Positions 32,547 through 44,128 of a DNA stretch of 64,000 nucleotides are shown here, piece by piece. Every line of letters begins with the position of its first letter. Within the stretch, counting starts at the first letter, position 1. Made by a program: the position numbers and the translations under genes. This DNA is from Zingiber officinale. Lineage: Eukaryota; Streptophyta; Magnoliopsida; Zingiberales; Zingiberaceae. Under the pieces are notes generated by a model. It was not told the origin of the DNA and did not search any database. It worked only from the letters and a program-made list of their open reading frames with translations. The stretch spans positions 29,064,636 to 29,128,635 of the forward strand of contig NC_056002.1 of the NCBI RefSeq assembly GCF_018446385.1, written 5' to 3'.

Positions 32547-34191
32547 ATGGCCCTCCAAGAAGGCTTTAGCACTTTTCGCCCCCCGCTCTTCTCCGGCGAA
32601 GACTTTACCTATTGGAAGAACCGGATGATCTACCATCTCAAGACGCAAGTCGAGATGTGGATCATCATCCAGACCGGTCTCGAGCTACCACTTGACGGCG
32701 CTGGAGAACTCGTTTCATGCACTAACTGGGATACCAGCATAAGAAAGAAGGTCGAAGCTGATGCCAAAGCAACCTGTATGCTGCAATGCGGGTTGACAAA
32801 AGAAGAACTGAATAGAGTCGGACCATTTTCAAGTGCGAAGGAGCTGTGGAACAAACTAATCGAGCTGCACGAGGGCACGTCAGACGCTAAAGTAAGTAAG
32901 CGTGATTTAATTTTAAATAAATTATATAATATTAAAATGCAGGAATGTGAGACGGCGAACCAGCTTCACGCACGCATCCGGGACCTACTCAACGGGCTTC
33001 ATGCGATCGGCCAAAAAGTGGAAAACCGCGACGTAATAAGGTACGCGCTAAGTGCTTTTCCGAGGAACACTTTGTGGGCATCCATGGTTGATGCTTACAA
33101 AGTTTCCAAGGATTTATCCTCAATAAAACTAGATGAATTGTTTTCTGAATTAGAATTGCATGAGCAGACTAATGCACGCCCGGTCGAGAAAGGTGTTGCT
33201 TTGGTTGCAGGTACTAGCAGAACACGTGAACCGACGTCAAGGCGCAAATCTAAAATATCAGAGGACGAAGACGATGAATCAGACGCAGAAGACGAAGACG
33301 AAGTTATTTCCAACTTGATAAAACTCGTACGGAAGATGTGCAAGTCGAAGAAGGCAACTCAAATGAACACAAAGGACAGATCAGATGTCACCTGCTACGG
33401 CTGTAACCAAAAAGGTCACTACAAGCCAGATTGCCCAAACAAGAAGAAAATAAGAAAGGCATTGAAAGCAACCTGGTCCGAGTCGTCAGACGAATCCGAG
33501 ACTGACAAGGAAGAAGAACCAACCGGCGCAGGCTAACATAATTGACGAAATCGAGTCCGAACTCGAGTCCGAAGCCGAGAACGAGTCAGAAACAGAGTCC
33601 GAGCGAAGCCACGGATCCGCATCCGTTTCCGAAGGCCCAATCCCCACTGTAAGTTCTTTTCTCGCCGAAACTCAAATAGATGACTTAAGAAATTTAGTTC
33701 CTTATTTTCTTAAAAAATTGGCTAAATCCAACATCCGGGTTAGGTCGCTCCAAAAGGAAGTAATAGCCCTTAAGGAAGCGACTGACTTGAGTTCTTTAAC
33801 TGAGTCAGTTCAAGTTGGAAATTCAACTCAAGTCCAACAACTTGAGGAAGAAAATTCCAATTTGAAAACTCAAATTAAAGAACTCAAGGATACGTTAGAA
33901 CGCTTTACGTTGGGTTCCAAAAATTTGGATCTGATTCTTGGAAAACAGCGTGCCATTTACAACAAATCCGGACTTAGATTCAAGCCCAAAACTAAATATA
34001 GATCATATCTGTCGTTGGTAAATAGAAATAAAAGGAACATAATTCATGCATGGGTCCCCAAGTCCAACCTAGTTAATCAAATTGGACTTGGACAATATTG
34101 GGTTCCCAAGGATCAGGTCCACTACCTTGATAGACCATATCGAGGCTATGATCCAGGGGGAGCAAGAAGGAAAACAATTTTAATAAATTAA
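32547..34191 (+). pseudogene. E gag, one frameshift
   Basis: The first frame runs 32547-33536 (329 aa) and ends with a stop. The continuation 33537-34191 is open in another frame, so an indel near 33510-33530 splits the gene. The N-terminus has the Copia gag core (FRPPLFSGEDFTYWKNRM, CGLTKEELNRV, KELWNKLIELHEGTS, FPRNTLWASMVDAY). A complete zinc knuckle, CYGCNQKGHYKPDC, starts at 33393. The acidic Glu/Ser part lies on both sides of the shift. The C-terminus has FTLGSKNLDLILGKQRA and HAWVPKSNL/GLGQYWVPKD motifs. No protease-integrase frame follows. Confidence 0.88.
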
Positions 34192-34371
34192 ATTCAAAAT
34201 TCATAAATCTAAAATTCATAATTAAATTAAAATTCAAAAATTAAAATTCGAAATTTAATTAAAATTCAACATTCGAAATTAAAATTCAAAAAAAAAATCA
34301 AAATTCAAATTACAAATTCAAAATTCGAATTCAAAATTAAATTCAAAATTTGAAATTTAAAATTCAATAGA

Positions 34372-34905
34372 AGGAGAATCCAGAATAGCTGGCACTCCCA
34401 ACTAAATTACCCGACTGGGTAACCGAACTTAATCTACCCGAAATGGGTAAACAAGAGTAGACTACCCGGCAGGGTAATTAAGGTTAAATAAAATAGGCTA
34501 GGTTTAACTTTACTAACAGTACTGGTAAAGTTTTTGGATGATAGTACGTTAGGGAAGCTTGGGCATCGCATGTCTAGGAAGATATGACTTCGACCTGGTG
34601 CATTTGGCCAAGTGAAACTGACCGAAGCTACCCTTAAATGGATCCTAACTAGTTAGACCAAGTTTTAGTATTAAGTTCAATGGGTAAGACTATTTGGAAA
34701 ACCTCGAAGGCATGGTTACTTTAATGAGTTACGTGTGACTCACCATAGCCCAGAAGTTTATCCAAAGAATGCTTACTTGTTGAACCCAAAGCTAAATCTG
34801 AATCTAACACAAAGTTAAACCAACCCCTTAAACTGAACCACAATTCATCTCACCTCAATTATAGGATTACCTGATTGAAAATTTAGATCGGGTGAGATGA
34901 CTAAG
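34372..34905 (+). other. conserved post-gag module (E copy)
   Basis: Collinear with B 9511-10030 (AGAATAGCTGGCACTCC, ACCCGACTGGGTAAC, GATGATAGTACGTTAGGGAA, ACTATTTGGAAAACCTCGAA, GATCGGGTGAGATGACTAAG). All frames have stops. Confidence 0.75.
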
Positions 34906-35640
34906 AAATTAAAACCAAAATTAACTTAAATCAAGTTAATTCAAAATTAATTTCAAAATCTTTTAAAACTTAATTTCAAAATCATTTCAAAAATCTTTTG
35001 AAAATCAATTTCAAAATTATTTAAAAATCATTTCAAAAATCTTTTAAAACTTAATTTTAAAATCATTTCAAAAATCTTTTGAAAATCAATTTCAAAATTA
35101 TTTAAAAATCATTTCAAAAATCTTTTAAAACTGAATTTCAAAATCATTTCAAAAATCTTTTAAAACTTAATTTCAAAATCATTTCAAAAATCTTTTGAAA
35201 ATCAATTTCAAAATTATTTAAAAATCATTTCAAAAATCTTTTAAAACTTAATTTCAAAATCATTTCAAAAATCTTTTGAAAATCAATTTCAAAATTATTT
35301 AAAAAACATTTCAAAAATCTTGTAAAACTTAATTTCAAAATCATTTCAAAAATCTTTTAAAACTTAATTTCAAAATCATTTCAAAAATCTTTTGAAAATC
35401 AATTTCAAAATTATTTAAAAATCATTTCAAAAATCTTTCAAAACTTAATTTCAAAATCATTTCAAAAATCTTTTAAAACTTAATTTCAAAATCATTTCAA
35501 AAATCTTTGAAAAACTTATATAAATGCTTTGAAAAATCTTTTGAAAAACTTATTTAAATCCTTTGAAAATTCATTTCAAAAATCTTTTGAAAATTCTTTT
35601 CAAAATCTTTTAAAATTAATTCAATTACTGTCAAAATATT
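34906..35640 (+). repeat. E AT-rich tandem array
   Basis: Built from AATTTCAAAATCATTTCAAA, AATCTTTTGAAAATC and AAAATTATTTAAAAATC blocks, giving a higher-order period of about 80-115 bp that repeats about six times. It is related to the array of F read on the same strand sense (AAAATCATTT, AAAATCCTTTT). Confidence 0.85.
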
Positions 35641-36368
35641 AATTTAAAAGGATTTAAAAATATTTAATTATCAAATTCTGATTGCTAAAGTTAACTCTAA
35701 TTAATTTTCAATAAATTCTCAAAAGTTTAGCATTTTCTCATTTGGAACTTAAATTTTCAATAGTTTCAAATAATCTCATCTCAAACTGCACATGTTTGAT
35801 AATCTAGAATGGATGAGCTGGAATTAGGATAATATAAAGTTCTTCTTATGCTTGTACTATAAGACCCTAAGAATTTAATTTGGCATTAATTAAGGGGGAA
35901 TGAACAGAGTCATGCTAGTACTTTAAGGCTAAACAAATTCCTTTAGGGCTCTGATACCCAATCAAGTTAAATAATTTAATTTGATTCATGCTTGGACACC
36001 TAAACTCAAAGAAGTTATTAAGGCATTAACTTAAAATCTAAATTATCTATGCAACAATTCTTTTCAAACACCTTTTGAGCTAAGTACTTCACCTAAATTT
36101 TTTTAAGTCTGAGTACTTAACTATGCTACCCTTTAGGGGGAGCTTAAATTAACTAGACTATTTCTCTCTTCTTAACTCTTTTTGATTTATGTCAAAGGGG
36201 GAGAGAAAAGTCAAAGTTAAGAAATCAAGAATGAAAGGGGGAGCATAAACTTTAAATTTTATTTATGCATTGATGCTTCTGTTTATCTTTCATTATTTAT
36301 GCCTGTATTTTTTAGTGTTGTTTTACTTAGCTTTGAACCAAGATTGCCATAATCAAAAAGGGGGAGAT
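35641..36368 (+). other. E 3' internal region, purine tracts
   Basis: Non-coding. Four tracts of the AGGGGGAG type (near 36135, 36195, 36235 and 36357-36366) lie before the 3' LTR; the last, AAAAAGGGGGAGAT, is the priming polypurine tract. Multiple purine tracts are a Sirevirus-like trait. Confidence 0.7.
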
Positions 36369-37508
36369 TGTTGGTGCAGTGAGCACCAGATGATCGAACC
36401 TGAGTTTTGATTATGGCAAAGGGCTCAAAGTTAAGTGGTGGTGTTATCTAACAAAGTTCATGGAGCTTGCAGGAAAGTCCTAAGTGATACTTAGGCAAAA
36501 GTCCTAGCTGCGGTTAGGCAGGTAAAAAACCTAGGGGGTGGTAACCCTAGGTCATAGGGGGTGGTAACCCTATGCGGGAAGTCTTGGCAGGTCGATGGCT
36601 TCAGGCAAAAGTCCTAGGGGGTGGTAACCCTAGGTGAAAAGTCCTGGTGTCGCGAACCAGGTGAAAGTCTGGACTAGCCGGGAAGCGGATGTCCAGCAGA
36701 AAGTCTGGAAGCGTCGAGTGCTGAGCAAAAGTCCAGTCGATCTGGAGGATCGTACTGGCAACAGGTAAATCTCCTGAGTGGAGTAGGTGAGGACGCGTTC
36801 CCCGGAAGAGGGAACAGCAGGCGTCGGGTCGACCTAGGGTTTCCGGATGGAAACCCGAAGTCAGACTCGGACAGTTCGGAGACTGTCGAACTTTCATTCA
36901 TATTTATGATATTATATGTGCTAACTTTGTCTTGCAGGATATGTGTGTATTTTGTGGACTAACACATTGTGCAGGGACAAAAGAGCAACATTAGCCTCCG
37001 ATGAACAGTGTCCGAGGCGTCTCCATGGAGCTTGGAGGCGCCTCGGGTACAAAGGAAGAGCTGGCTGCGAAACAGTGTTCAAGGTGCTTTGAGTGGTGAT
37101 GGAGGCGCCTTGGACCTGTTGAAGGCGCCTTGAGTGGTGATGGAGGCACCTTGGACCTGTTGAAGGCGCCTTGAGTGGTGATGGAGGCGCCTTCAACTGT
37201 GATAAGCACAGAATGGTCAGCGCTTATCTGCACGATGGAATCGGAGCGGTGGAGGCGCCTTGGATGGCTTTCAAGGCGCCTTGGATGCCCTTTATAAGGG
37301 GACTTCGAGCAGCTTCTTGAATCAACAACTCCCAAGCAATCTTTCTGCTACAAGCTGCTCACGAGACGATCCCGAAGTGCTGCTACGAGACACCGATGAC
37401 CCGGAGCTCCGAAATCTTCAGATTACGATATTGTCGTCGGTATAACTGTACTTTTTCATTATACTTAACTGTAATACTTGTACTCTTGTCGAACTTATAG
37501 TTGTTGCC
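36369..37508 (+). repeat. E 3' LTR, truncated
   Basis: Nearly identical to the 5' LTR up to ATAGTTGTTGCC, then switches abruptly to unrelated AT-rich sequence. It has one extra 41-bp GGCGCC-bearing unit. The last 201 bp of the LTR are missing. Confidence 0.92.
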
Positions 37509-39934
37509 ATAATTATCCCTGTATCCTTATTATAATTGTTTATTTGAGTTTAATTAATCAATAATTAATTTTAGATTCAGGTACTTAACTTCAGTTTAAG
37601 GTTAGATAAGATAGGATTTTATTAATTCAATAATAATTAATCATTATCAATAATTTATCGATTAAATTTTATTTGATTCAATAATTTAATACTTATTAAA
37701 ATAATTTAAATTTCGTATTAATTGATTGAGTTGATTTAATGAAAGTGCTAGTTATAATTTTAACTATTCATTTACTTCCTTTTAAGTAGGATTAACTTAG
37801 TTTAAAGTTAGCATTAATTCGAAGTTAAATTTATTAAAATTATAAAACATAGTTAAGTTTCAATTTGAATCAATCATTAATAATGATAGATTATGATCTA
37901 ATTATAGTGAAATTAATATTTTGATTAACGTTAAAATTAAGATTTATTGAGTTAAATTAAGGTTTAGTTTAACATATTTTAATGTAATTTGAATTTAATT
38001 ATTTAATTTTATTTTATTTAACTTTAAGTTTACTTGAAATGTTTTTTTTAAATTAATTTTTTTAAAATGATTTAAGTTAAAAATAATTTTTTTAAAGTTA
38101 AAAGGATTTTTAATATAATTTTTAAGACGATTTAAGTTTAATTTTAATTGTAAATTTTAACTTGAATTTAAATTTTAAGTCTTAAATTTAAATTAACTTT
38201 AAAATATTAATGTTAAGTTTTAACATAAGTTTTAATTTAATTATAAAGTTTTTTACTTAACTTCATTGTCATAATTTTTTTTTAAAAAAAAACATGATTT
38301 CTAAAGTTTTTTTATATAAATGATTTTTAAAAGAATAATTTTTTAAAGTAGTTTTTAAAATTTTAAAATAATTTTTAAAAGTTATAAAATAATTTTTAAA
38401 ATAATTTATAAAATTATTTTTAAAAGTTTTTTTTAAAAAAACAATTTTTAAAAGAATTTTCTAAAATGATTTTTTAAAAGTTTTATTTTAAAAGAATTTT
38501 CAAGATGATTTTTATAACATTTTTAAAAGGATTTTGAAAATTATTTTTAAATGATTTTTAAAGAATTTTTAAAAGGATTTTTAAAAGGATTTTTTAAATG
38601 ATTTTTAAAAGAATTTTTAAAAGGATTTTTTAAATGATTTTAAAAAGAATTTTTAAAATGATTTTTAGATTTTGAAAAGTTATTAAAATAATTTTTAAAA
38701 TGATTTTTTAAAAGTTTTTAAAATAAATTTTAAAAGGATTTTTTAAAATGATTTTAAATGATTTTTAAAAGAATTTTTAAAAGAATTTTTAAATGATTTT
38801 TAAAAGAATTTTTAAAAGAATTTTTAAAAGTTTTTAAAAGAATTTTTAAAATGATTTTTTTAAAGTTTTTAAAATAATCTTTAAAAATTTTTAAAACAAT
38901 TTTGAAAAGAATTTTAAAGTAATTTTAAACAGATTTTATAAAAGATTTTTGAAAATAATTTTTAAAAAATTTGTAAACGAAGGTTAAAAAGATTTTTTAA
39001 AATAATTTTTAAAAGAAGTTTTAAAGGATTTTTAAAATGATTTTTAAATAATTTTTAAAAGTTTTTAAAGGATTTTTAAAATGATTTTTAAAAAATTTTT
39101 AAAAGAAGTTTTAAAGTATTTTTTAAAGTGATTTTTAAATAATTTTTAAAAAGAAGTTTTAAAGGATTTTTAAAATGATTTTTAAATAATTTTTAAAAGT
39201 TTTTAAAATATTTTTAAAATGATTTTAGAATAATTTTTTAAATAATTTTAAAAAGATTTTTAAAATGATTTTTTAAATAATTTTTAAAAGAAGTTTTAAA
39301 AGATTTTTTAAAATGATTTTTAAATAATTTTTAAAAGTTTTTAAAAGATTTTTAAAATGATTTTTAAAAGTTTTTAAAATAAATTTTAAAAGGATTTTTT
39401 AAAAGAATTTTAAAATGGATTTTTAAAATGTTTTTTAAAATGATTTTTTAAAATTTTTAAAAGGATTTTTAAAATGATTTTTATAATAATTTTTAACAGA
39501 TTTTATTAAAGATTTTTTAAAATGATTTTTAAAAAAAATTTAAAAGTTGTTTTAAAAGATTTTTTAAAATGATTTTTGAGTAATTTTTAAATTAATTTTT
39601 AAAATGATTTTTAAAATAATTTTTTAAAAAAATTTAAAAGAATTTTTGCAAGATTTTTAAAATGATTTTTAAAAAATTTTAAAAGATGTTTTAAAAGCTT
39701 TTATAAAATGATTTTTAAAAGATTTTTAAAATTATTTTTAAAAGTTTTTAAAATGATTTTTAAAATAATTTTTAAAGGATTTTTTAAAATATATTTTTTT
39801 ACATTAATTTTTAAGGTTAAAATTAATTTTTTAAATTAAATTTTTATGATAAAAAAAGATATAAGTTTAATAAAAAAAGAAATTTAATTTTTATTTGAAA
39901 TTTAATTTAATTTAATTTGATTTTTAATTAGATC
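37509..39934 (-). repeat. F AT-rich region and tandem array
   Basis: About 2.4 kb of AT sequence. From about 38320 to 39790 it is an irregular array of TTTTTAAAATGATTTTTAAA, TTTTAAAAGAATTTTTAAAA and TTTTTAAAAGGATTTT units. It is non-coding and in the same relative position (after the module) as in B and E. The boundary at 37508/37509 is a deletion junction with E. Confidence 0.85.
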
Positions 39935-40455
39935 CTTTAATCATCTCACCCGATCTAAATTATCAATCAGGGAATCCTATGATTTTGTGAGATGAATTAG
40001 ATTCAATTATTGGTTTTAGTTTGACTTTGTGTTAGATTCAGGTTTAACTTTGGGGTCAACAAATAAGTATTTTCGGATAAACTTCTGGGCTATGGTTAGT
40101 CACCTGGACATCATTAGAGTAACCATGTCTTCGAGGTTTTCCAAATAGTCCTATCCACGGAACTTAGTACGAAACCTTGGTCTAACTAGTTAGGATCTCT
40201 AAGGGGTAGCTTCGGCTAGTTCCACTTAGCCAAATGCACCAGGTCGAAGTCATATCTTCCTAGACATGCATAGACTAAGCTTCCTTAACGTACTATCATC
40301 CAAAACTTCACCAGTACCGTGGGTCAAGTTAAACTCGGTCACTTTTTAACTAGTCCTAAGTACCCCTACCGGGTAGGTTTGTTTGGATTACCCTGTCGAG
40401 TGAGTTAGTTTTGGAGGTGCCAGCTATTCTGGAGCCTTCCCCTGAATTATTGGCT
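39935..40455 (-). other. conserved post-gag module (F copy)
   Basis: Inverted copy of the B and E module. The plus strand shows CATCTCACCCGATCTAAAT, TCTTCGAGGTTTTCCAAATA, TTCCTAGACATGCATAGACT and GTGCCAGCTATTCTGGAG. Stops occur in all frames. Confidence 0.75.
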
Positions 40456-41640
40456 TTCCTTTTAAGATTTTTGTATGATTGAAGTTAGTTTCAGTTAAGA
40501 TTTGATGTTTAATTTATAATTTAAATTTAAGTTTTTAATTTTGAATTAATTAAATTGGGTAAATTAATTATCTTTCTTTAAACGAGTATATTTAATATTA
40601 AAATTTTATTTCAATTTTAATTTTATTAATTTAATTAAATTATCTTTCTTTAATAGATTATTGTTAATGTTTACGTTTTTATTAATTTTTAAATTTGAAT
40701 TAATTAAATTATTTGAATTATATTTCCTTAAAGGTTTATCTTTTATCCTTTTATTAATTGTTAATTTTGAATTTTCTAGATTATTTATGTTATCTTTAAC
40801 ATTTAGTTTTAAGTCTATTAAATTTAGCTTTGATTTTATCAAAATGTTTGATTTTATCCTTATATATTTTTTTTGCCTTTAAGTTGGTATGATTAGTTGA
40901 ATTTATTAATAAGTCTTATCTTTAAAACTTAATTTTTTGTTAATTAAATTATCTTGGGTTTGGATATTGTCTAGATTATTAAACAGTTTATTAATTTTAT
41001 CCATATCAATATTGACCTTATCATCATTTTTATTTGAGTTTTCAGATTTGTTTAGATTTAAATTTGAATTTTTAGGGTTATTAATTATTTTTCAGATTTT
41101 CTGAATTTTCTAAATTAATTAGATTTGTTTTATCAGAAAATATCCTAGGGGTATTTTTACAAGTATTGTCAGCTATACTATTTGCACAGATATTTTCAGA
41201 AATATCCAAATTAACATGCATATTTTTTAAACTACTATTAGCAGGGGTATTTTGGTAATTACAAACTTTGAGCGCAACTCCTAATTCAGTAGGTTTTTCT
41301 GTTGGATCTGACTCAAGTTTGGATTCGATTTTGACTTGATCGTCTAACTCTAACGGCTCCTCGTGAAGTTTGATCAACTGGGTTCAAAGCTCATATGCAT
41401 TCATGTACTTTTCTAGTCTGCATAAAACATTGTTAGGTAAAACATCACAAATAATTTTACTTACATTTTTATTTAGTTTCGAGTCCTGAGAAGGTTTTTT
41501 CAATATTAGCACATTATCGAAATCTAAGCTTCCTAAGAAGCATTCTATTAATCGTCTCCAGTAGTTGAAATCTTGATCGTATGGTGGTGGTTCGTGGGGA
41601 TTCCGTCCTTCTTGAAGAGACATTGGTCTTGCACACAAGG
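40456..41640 (-). pseudogene. F gag remnant
   Basis: The N-terminal piece at 41638-41384 reads MSLQEGRNPHEPPPYDQDFN with YWRRLIECFLGSLDF, the usual Gag start. The frame then shifts into a piece at 41377-41081 with ELGVALKV. The rest is AT-rich decay with only Asn/Lys/Ile-rich open stretches. No zinc knuckle is visible. Confidence 0.7.
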
Positions 41641-41928
41641 AAACAAAGAAAAAGTCTCAAGACTTGGTTTTGGATTAGCAGTGTTGGAGAAAAAAATATT
41701 GTATTTCACTATTTTTGAAAAAATAATAAAATATTATTAAAATATTAAAAATATATTATTTTAAATTTTTAAAAATATAATATTTTGTCAATACTAAACA
41801 ATGGTGAAAAGATGACGATGTATTTTTCAAAAGGTGATGATTTATTTTAAAGACAAACGATGTCTAATTTCCTAAAAAAAACACCCCCTTTTCCTGATTG
41901 GTGGTTGCACCAAATCAGAGCGGTACCT

Positions 41929-41940
41929 GCTCTGATACCA
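41929..41940 (-). promoter_or_regulatory. F primer-binding site, initiator Met-tRNA
   Basis: GCTCTGATACCA on the plus strand is the complement of TGGTATCAGAGC. It lies two bases from the 5' LTR. Confidence 0.9.
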
Positions 41941-41942
41941 CT

Positions 41943-43031
41943 TGTTGGATCGTGAAGAATCGATAGAGGGGGGAGGGGGGGGGGGGGGGGGAATATCGAA
42001 TTAAAACTTTTTCAAAAGAGTACGCAGCGGAAAGTATGAAAATGAACAATGTTAACACGAGAACCTTTTACTTGGTTCGAAGCCTGTGTCGACTCTACTC
42101 CAAGGCCTGCACACGAGGGTGCTTTTGATAGGCAATTCACTAGCAATTCGAAGTATTTGTTTACAATTTAAAGTCCAAGAAAGCTAATGAAAATAAGCAA
42201 TACTGACAAGAAAAGTACGACTAAAAAGTATAGCGTTGTCAGCAGCGCCGCAGGAGCACCAGGGATCGAATCTTTTGTTGTTGTTGGAGCTCCCGCCTTT
42301 GACCCTCCTTATATAGAGGCTCGGGGCACCTGGAACCTTTAGGGCGTCTCAACCATGACGTAACCGACCCAACCAGGAGACTCCATGTGGCGACGATGCT
42401 AAGAGGATAAAATTTGCCTCCGGGCGCCCGGACCCCCGGACGCCTGGGTACCTCCCGGGCGCCCGGACCCAAGTTTTCCAGCAGACTCCTTCCTGCAAGA
42501 AAAATTTTAGTCCGAGGCAATTATACCTTGCAACACAGATTGTTAGCATATTTTTATAGATAAGAAAAATAGTAATTAGATTCCGTCTCTCTGAGACCGG
42601 AATCTAGTCAAGATCTCAATTTAGAATTCCGAGATGGTTCTAAGTCGAATCAGCGCTTAAGTTCCCTTCCCGGAAACGCGTCCTCACAGCCACTCCCCTC
42701 CAATGACTTACCTCCACTTACCTGCCAAATGTCCGGTCAGCCCTTCGACTCGTCTGAACTTCGTGCCAACTATCCGGTCAGCCCGTCGACCTAGCTGGAC
42801 TTCGTGTCAAACGTCCGATCAGTCCGTCGACCCGTTTGGACTTCGTGTCAGCTATCCGGTCGGCCCGTCGACTTAGCTGGGCTTCGTGCCAAACATCCGA
42901 TTAGCCCGTCGACCTGTTTAGACTTCTCCTGCACACTCGGTCAGAGTGTTAGATTAATAGCAAAACTAATTTAACTTATTTTGTCATTTATCAAAACTTG
43001 GGTTCGACCGTTAGTGCTAACCGCACCAACA
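41943..43031 (-). repeat. F 5' LTR
   Basis: A 1089-bp LTR, on the plus strand from TGTTGGATCGTGAAG to CCGCACCAACA. A G-run of about 17 (near 41975-41991) is the complement of the C-run near the LTR end. Blocks with GTCAGCCCGTCGAC repeat at 42735-42920, as in B. Confidence 0.9.
42309..42470 (-). promoter_or_regulatory. F LTR promoter: GGGCGCCCGG array and TATA
   Basis: Read on the minus strand, GGGCGCCCGG-type motifs (about 42420-42465) precede TATATAA at 42309-42315, the same order as in B. Confidence 0.65.
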
Positions 43032-43036
43032 GTAAC

Positions 43037-44128
43037 ATCCTTATATGTATATAGAGAGAGCCTCATGGATTGACATAGTTAGTAATTATACAGATAGTTA
43101 CTACAATAAATTTTGAGATCAATTTCTAACATATTAGATGTCTGACCTCTTTGCAATAGATGTCTGACCTCTATGCAAAGAGATCAGCTATGAATAGAAT
43201 TTTATTAAACCCTCCTCCATACCCAATTACCTTATTCAAATATTTAATCGGACCTAAAAAAAATCTCTCCATACCTTCCTCCATTCAAGTCTAATATCAG
43301 ATCCCGAATTAAAATTGGACGAAATTGTCATCCCTTTAGCTAGATGGAAGCCTTTAAGAAGTGGCATGAATACACTTAAAACAGAATCGGTGAAAACAAA
43401 AATAATTGTATTTCACAACAAAATCATCTGACGATAACAAGACTATAAACAAAATTGCATTACATGGGTGATATATACAAATTGGGCTCAAGAATGGAAG
43501 TTGACTGATGGAGTTTGGATACTGATGACCTTAAGTTCGAAGTTCCGATATGAAACAAAAAAGAAACACCTGGTTATTAGACAGCTTCAGAGCAATAATT
43601 ACTAACCGAGGATGCCTCTAAAAAACTGCATAAACCTCGGTACTTGAAATTTCAAAGAGATTGTCTGCAATCGAAACAATTACGCTTCTAAGTATATCAA
43701 CAGCAATGCTTCTGCGAGAATCAGCATAGAATGTGCTTCGAGAGTGATTCACACGGAGTTGAACACCTAAACTTTGAAAAGGTTGTCTTTTATCTGGCTT
43801 GATGGCATAAATAATCGAAGATCAATTGGAGGATGAGCTAAATTTCTGTACACATCATTTATCTTGAAGTGCTACTATACATTGTCACGAAAGACCTGCG
43901 AGGTAACCAAATCTTTAATAATAAGGCGAAGAGGAAGAATAAGCATCATGCACTGACAAAACTAAGAGGGTATGCAGCCAAGAAATTCCCTGCCTGCCAT
44001 TAAGAAACAGTCACCTTTACTAGACAGAAGAAACTTTGATTCAGATTGTCTGTCAGTTGCATCTTCTAGCAACATGAAAAATGAACTTGGTATGGATTCC
44101 ACTTGACAGTGGAACAAACCGTTAGATG
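43037..44128. other. flank of F and 3' UTR of the large gene
   Basis: The part from about 43400 to 44128 probably holds the 3' UTR of the minus-strand gene; no poly(A) site could be placed with confidence. The part next to F is AT-rich with no gene. Confidence 0.4.

Larger units (their letters stand above)
30919..37508 (+). mobile_element. Copia-type element E, right end deleted
   Basis: Plus-strand LTR element inserted in F's 3' LTR. The 5' LTR is 30919-32218 (1300 bp). The 3' LTR starts at 36369 and is cut at 37508, lacking the last 201 bp. The internal region has a primer site, frameshifted gag, the conserved module, an AT-rich tandem array and several purine tracts. No pol is seen. The left flank is inside F's LTR; the right target-site copy is lost. 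Confidence 0.92.
30240..43031 (-). mobile_element. Copia-type element F, minus strand, contains E
   Basis: Boundaries are fixed by a perfect target duplication, gtaac, at 30235-30239 and 43032-43036. The 5' LTR is 41943-43031. The 3' LTR survives as 30240-30918, where E inserted. The internal region is 37509-41942: primer site, gag remnant, conserved module and a long AT-rich array. F is related to B (same LTR start and end and the same GGGCGCCCGG motif). A deletion has removed the rest of F's 3' LTR together with the right end of E. Confidence 0.88.
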
